From the NCBI GenBank assembly GCA_002224055.1, contig AZLU01000159.1, forward strand, positions 33,426 to 97,425: a stretch of DNA of 64,000 bases, given 5' to 3'. Origin of the DNA: Pezizomycotina sp. ARF18 (taxonomy: Eukaryota; Ascomycota). The notes beneath the pieces were generated by a model. The model searched no databases. It saw only the letters and a list, made by a program, of their open reading frames with translations, and was not told the origin of the DNA. A program made the position numbers and the translations under genes. Positions 60,488-64,000 of the stretch are shown one piece after another (the first letter of the stretch is position 1; each line of letters begins with the position of its first letter).

Positions 60488-61373
60488 AGATTTCTGCTTC
60501 CATCGATCGACCACCAAATTACATTCCTGAGCCTACCTCTAACAAGGCAAAAAAAGCCCGAGAAAAACCAGTGGGACACAGCGCCGACTACTATAAACAA
60601 AAAGCTGAGGAACTCGATGAGAAAACTTCCCGCGTAATTATCACCTCAAACTATTCGAGATAGGGCCGAACATGGGAGCTCTGGACAGAGTAAGTTACGA
60701 TTTTACTGTTAATATTAGCTTGAAATAGCTAAGCTAATTTCTATAGATATTGTACAGTAATTCAAAAGGATCCAAAGATAATCGTAAAGAGGCGGCAACA
60801 GAGACCAGATGCTTATAACGATATTTTGAGTGAGAATTGATACCTCAAATATTACTAAGCTCTCGTCATTGAGAACCGAATGGAGGCAGATACGGTCTAT
60901 CTGGGATAGTAGAGAAAGTCGTATTGAACCTTTAGTGGCAAAGGAAATACACGCAGTAAGTTATCTTACTACCATTTTGTTTTTTCGAGAACAGTATTCA
61001 CTAATACGCTATGAAATCAGTTTCTTGATAGTTACCTCAATAAGTACAAGCATATAAATGACTACGTTAAAATAAAAATGTAGCTACCGATCACGATCTC
61101 AGCAAACCTTGTGAAAGCGCGATGCGAAAGATCAGAATACATCCGACATGGTCGAGAAATTATTCAAATTCTTCTTGTATGGTATCTTTTATCGTACACT
61201 TCCTCAAGACCGGAGCGATGGTTGAAAGTGCTGCCTGGATTGAACAAATAGGGCCTTGTGTTGGGGATGTCGACTCTACATCCTTGACGCTGATGGGGAA
61301 CATATTTTTGGTGCGGAAGTCAGAAGCTGGCTACGGAAAGGGAAGCAAGTTATACAAAAGAAGGTAAGTCACG
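60488..61373 (+). pseudogene. Fragments of an unrecognised multi-exon gene, probably decaying
   Basis: Plus-strand pieces with protein-like composition and plausible splice sites: an exon after CATGTTCAG (ISASIDRPPNYIPEPTSNKA, GHSADYYKQKAEELDEKTSR), a stretch VIQKDPKIIVKRRQQRPDAY, another VRIDTSNITKLSSLRTEWRQ with IWDSRESRIEPLVAKEIHA ending at a GTAAGT donor (60958), and a last block (SDMVEKLFKFFLYGIFYRTL; VEVRSWLRKGKQVIQKK in another frame) ending at a GTAAGTC near 61364. Frames switch between pieces and stops intervene. The gene abuts the AT-rich block. It may be a gene with sequencing errors or one damaged by RIP leaking out of the repeat. Family not recognised. Confidence 0.35.
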
Positions 61374-61740
61374 TTATGGTCGGCGCGCTAATTTTTTTTA
61401 TTTTTTTTTAAATTAAGTATTAATCTAAAAATCGAGATAAAAGAGTATCTAAGCTATTAATCTTTAAGCCTATAATATAACTTCTAAAGTTAATATAATA
61501 ATTCTTAAAAGTTCTATATTAAGTAGATTTTTAACCTTTAAAGATATTATTTAAGAGAAGCGTTTATAAATCTATATTTTTAATTATATAATTTTTTCGC
61601 GATAATTACGCTACTTTAATAATTTAGAGGTTAACTCTTAAAATATATTATAGCTTTACGAGCGGCTATATTAAAAATCTATTATTATTTATAATTAACT
61701 AAAATTCTAATAATTCTCTTTAAAAATAAAAAATATTAAT

Positions 61741-61858
61741 TAGTGTTCGATCTCGGCGCCAGACGGGACGGATTTGGGACCTCTTTCTGGCCCGCGGTTC
61801 CCGGTGCCACTTTTGTTGGCCCGCCGCGCCGACTGGCCCGTCCCGGAGCGCGACGCGA
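61741..61858. other. GC-rich island inside the AT-rich block
   Basis: About 118 bp rich in G and C (GGCCCGCGG, GGCCCGCCGCGCC) bounded on both sides by nearly pure A/T. It has CpG sites that RIP would normally remove. No frame looks coding. Confidence 0.8.
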
Positions 61859-62080
61859 ATTCTGCCAAGACTTTTATATATAAAAATAAATAAACATGTA
61901 GTTATTTTATATAATTTTATATTATTTTTACATTTTTACATCGATTTAAATATTATTTTTATATATATTTTATATATATTATTATTATTTATTATTTATT
62001 TATTATTTATATATTATTATATTATATACAATACATTTGCTAGCTACTACATCTCTATGTCTACTACTAGTATTTCTATG

Positions 62081-62420
62081 CTATGGTTCACCACCATGGA
62101 TGTCCACACTAATCTCCCTACAGAGACCGGTATCCCCATGCCATAGTTCAACACCATGGGTGTTCTCCACCAACATCTCCATATCCACCACCAACATCTC
62201 CCTGTAGAGCACCGGTATTCCCATGCCATGGTTCACCACTATGGATATCCACCACCAACATCTCCCTACAGAGCACCGGTATCCCATACTATAGTTTAAC
62301 ACCATAGGTGTTCTCCCATTAACATCTCCATATCTACCACCAATCTCTCTGCAGAGCTCTGGTATCCCTTATACTATGGTTTACTACCATGGGTGTCCTC
62401 TCTACTAATATTACTATATT
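62081..62420. repeat. Minisatellite with alternating 60- and 85-bp units
   Basis: Units begin CCATGGTTCACCAC / CTATAGTTTAACAC and contain CCACCAACATCTCC and CAGAGCACCGGTATCCC. Unit starts at 62081, 62141, 62226, 62289 and 62374 give lengths 60, 85, 63 and 85, so the higher-order period is about 145-148 bp. Copies differ mostly by C to T and G to A changes. Confidence 0.85.
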
Positions 62421-64000
62421 ATGTCTCTATATTTAAACCAATATGTAGTAAAACCTCTATAATTACTAAAAACTAAAGAGATTTACTTACCTAAAGCAAG
62501 AACCACCGCGGCATCTTAATACAATAATAGAGAATTAGGTTATTTTTTATTAAACTAGGGGAAGGTAATATAAGGTAATACCGCTATACCTATGCTAGAC
62601 CCCGGAATCCCCGGTTACCTTACGGATTCCATATTAACTCGCATCATAAAGTATCATATAAGGCGTGTTAGGTGCCTATATGTGCATAATAGAAATAGGC
62701 TTAGGTCGTCCAAGCGAGGTTCTAACACTTTAGTTCTTTCCACCTTTATAAAAACTTAACACCTTCTAGTTTTCTTCTACCTTATAAAAACTTAATACCT
62801 TTTAAAATAATTTAACCTTTTAATAAAACTACGCCTTTTAATTTTAAATATCTTTAACGTATTATAGGATTAATTTACCTTTTCTAACGTATATTATTTT
62901 AAATTTTTAATTAAAAGGCATATTTTAATCGAAAAATTATTAAAAAAAATAAAAATAAAGTAAAAAAGAAATAAAAAAATAAAAAAAAAAACAAATAAAT
63001 TAGAATAGTTTAAATAATAAATAATATATATATTATATATTAGGAGGCGATAACTACTCTCTAGCCTACCGTAGCTACTTATACGCGTGTTCTTTTTCTA
63101 CTCTTTCTCTACTCTTTCTTTATTCTTATCGTAAGCATCTTATATGCGTGTTCTTTTTCTACTCTTTTTTTACTCTTTCTCTACTCTTTATTATAAGCTA
63201 TTTAAACGCGTATTTTTCCTCTACTCTTTATTAATAGAAAGACGAGGCTATATAATTTTACTTATAACTACCTTTATTTTTAATAAATTAACTAGTACCT
63301 AGTACCCCTTTAATATTTAGATTATAATTATAATTTTAATTAAAAATAGAGATAGTATAACTAAGATTTTATAATAATAAAGTTAGCCTATCGATAAAAA
63401 GAAACGATATTAAGATAAAAATTTAATTAAAATTTCGATTAAATTAATAACTAATTATAATATAAAATTAAATAATATAATAAATTAAAAGAGATAGATA
63501 TAGATATAATTACTCTACCAACTTTTTTAAATTATATATTCTATATTCTATAAGTATTAGTTTTTAAAGTTTTATATAGCCTATTAAAGAGTTAGAGCTA
63601 TATAAACTATTCTAGACTTTATTATAAGCGGGCGTATTTTATCATATTTTCTTTATTAAATAATATAAAATCTAAAGGCTAGTAAGGTACTTTAATAATA
63701 ATAATATTAATATTAAATAGTTATAAATATAATATTTTAATTAGAAATTGTTGTTGGTAAGAGCGTTCAAGGCCTCAATTGCCGGGCAATACCTCGTAAA
63801 GACTTAAAGTTAATTTATATTTTTACTAAAGATATATATAATATCTATTTTACTCCGCTTTTTCTAACTTAATAGAGGAGAATTATTTAGTAAGATAGAT
63901 TCTACCTATATAACCTTTTTTATTAATAATAGATTAAAAGTTCTAGTGACCATAACTTAGGATAAACCGAGCTATAATCTATTAGAGGATATTATTTATT

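Larger units (their letters stand above)
61385..64000. mobile_element. AT-rich, RIP-like degenerated repeat DNA
   Basis: From about 61385 the base composition changes sharply: long runs of TA/AT/AA/TT words, almost no CG and few CA/TG outside small islands, and stops in every frame. This is the footprint expected when RIP mutates C to T on both strands of duplicated transposons. No open reading frame of a transposon survives. Islands of normal composition (61741-61858, 62081-62420, 62570-62740, 63755-63800) interrupt it. The block runs off the window. Confidence 0.75.

Noticed and set aside
62047-62305. Open frames with Trp/Gly/Met-rich repeats in the AT block
   Set aside because: They follow the minisatellite unit and carry no domain; the array is not convincingly coding.

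Overview
The window is nuclear DNA of a filamentous ascomycete (Pezizomycotina). Genes carry short GT-AG introns of about 50-120 bp with CTAAC-like branch points, encoded proteins match fungal orthologues (Kre33, Tel2, Atg14, Atg6, Rrn3, LSD1 with an HMG box), intergenic DNA is rich in long A/T homopolymers, and the right end is an AT-saturated block of the kind left by repeat-induced point mutation (RIP). I cannot name the species.

Layout. 1-9 kb holds a dense set: the 3' end of kre33 (NAT10), TFIIS (dst1), a hypothetical protein, F-actin capping protein beta (cap2), a MidA/NDUFAF7-like methyltransferase and a small Cys-rich protein. 9-19.6 kb is gene-poor apart from a large secreted Thr/Val/Gln repeat protein (11.9-14.8 kb) and a doubtful multi-exon locus (17.1-18.5 kb). 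19.6-28.4 kb carries atg14, tel2 and a DUF2406 protein, all on the minus strand. 28.4-33.9 kb looks empty of confident genes and has T-tracts plus an inverted repeat. 33.9-44.3 kb has a PD-(D/E)XK-like gene, atg6/beclin, histidyl-tRNA synthetase and a Ste20/GCK kinase. 47.2-55.7 kb has the 3' exons of an unknown gene, rrn3, mitoribosomal uS14m (mrp2) and an LSD1-type demethylase. 55.7-61.4 kb is accessory: short repeats, a small nuclease-like gene and gene remnants. 61.4-64 kb is AT-rich repeat DNA with a minisatellite and a short GC-rich island.

Functional links. Atg14 and Atg6 are both subunits of autophagy-specific PI3-kinase complex I and lie only about 14 kb apart. Kre33, Rrn3, Mrp2 and HisRS serve ribosome production and translation; TFIIS and LSD1 act in transcription and chromatin. 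Several genes form head-to-head pairs with 300-500 bp between start codons (cap2/methyltransferase, atg6/HisRS, rrn3/mrp2).

Caution. Almost every conserved gene is broken by apparent frameshifts, yet the correct family sequence continues at once in another frame, and where the direction is clear a base has been lost. This looks like uncorrected long-read indel error rather than pseudogenes, so gene coordinates below are outer limits and exon structure is described in the text.
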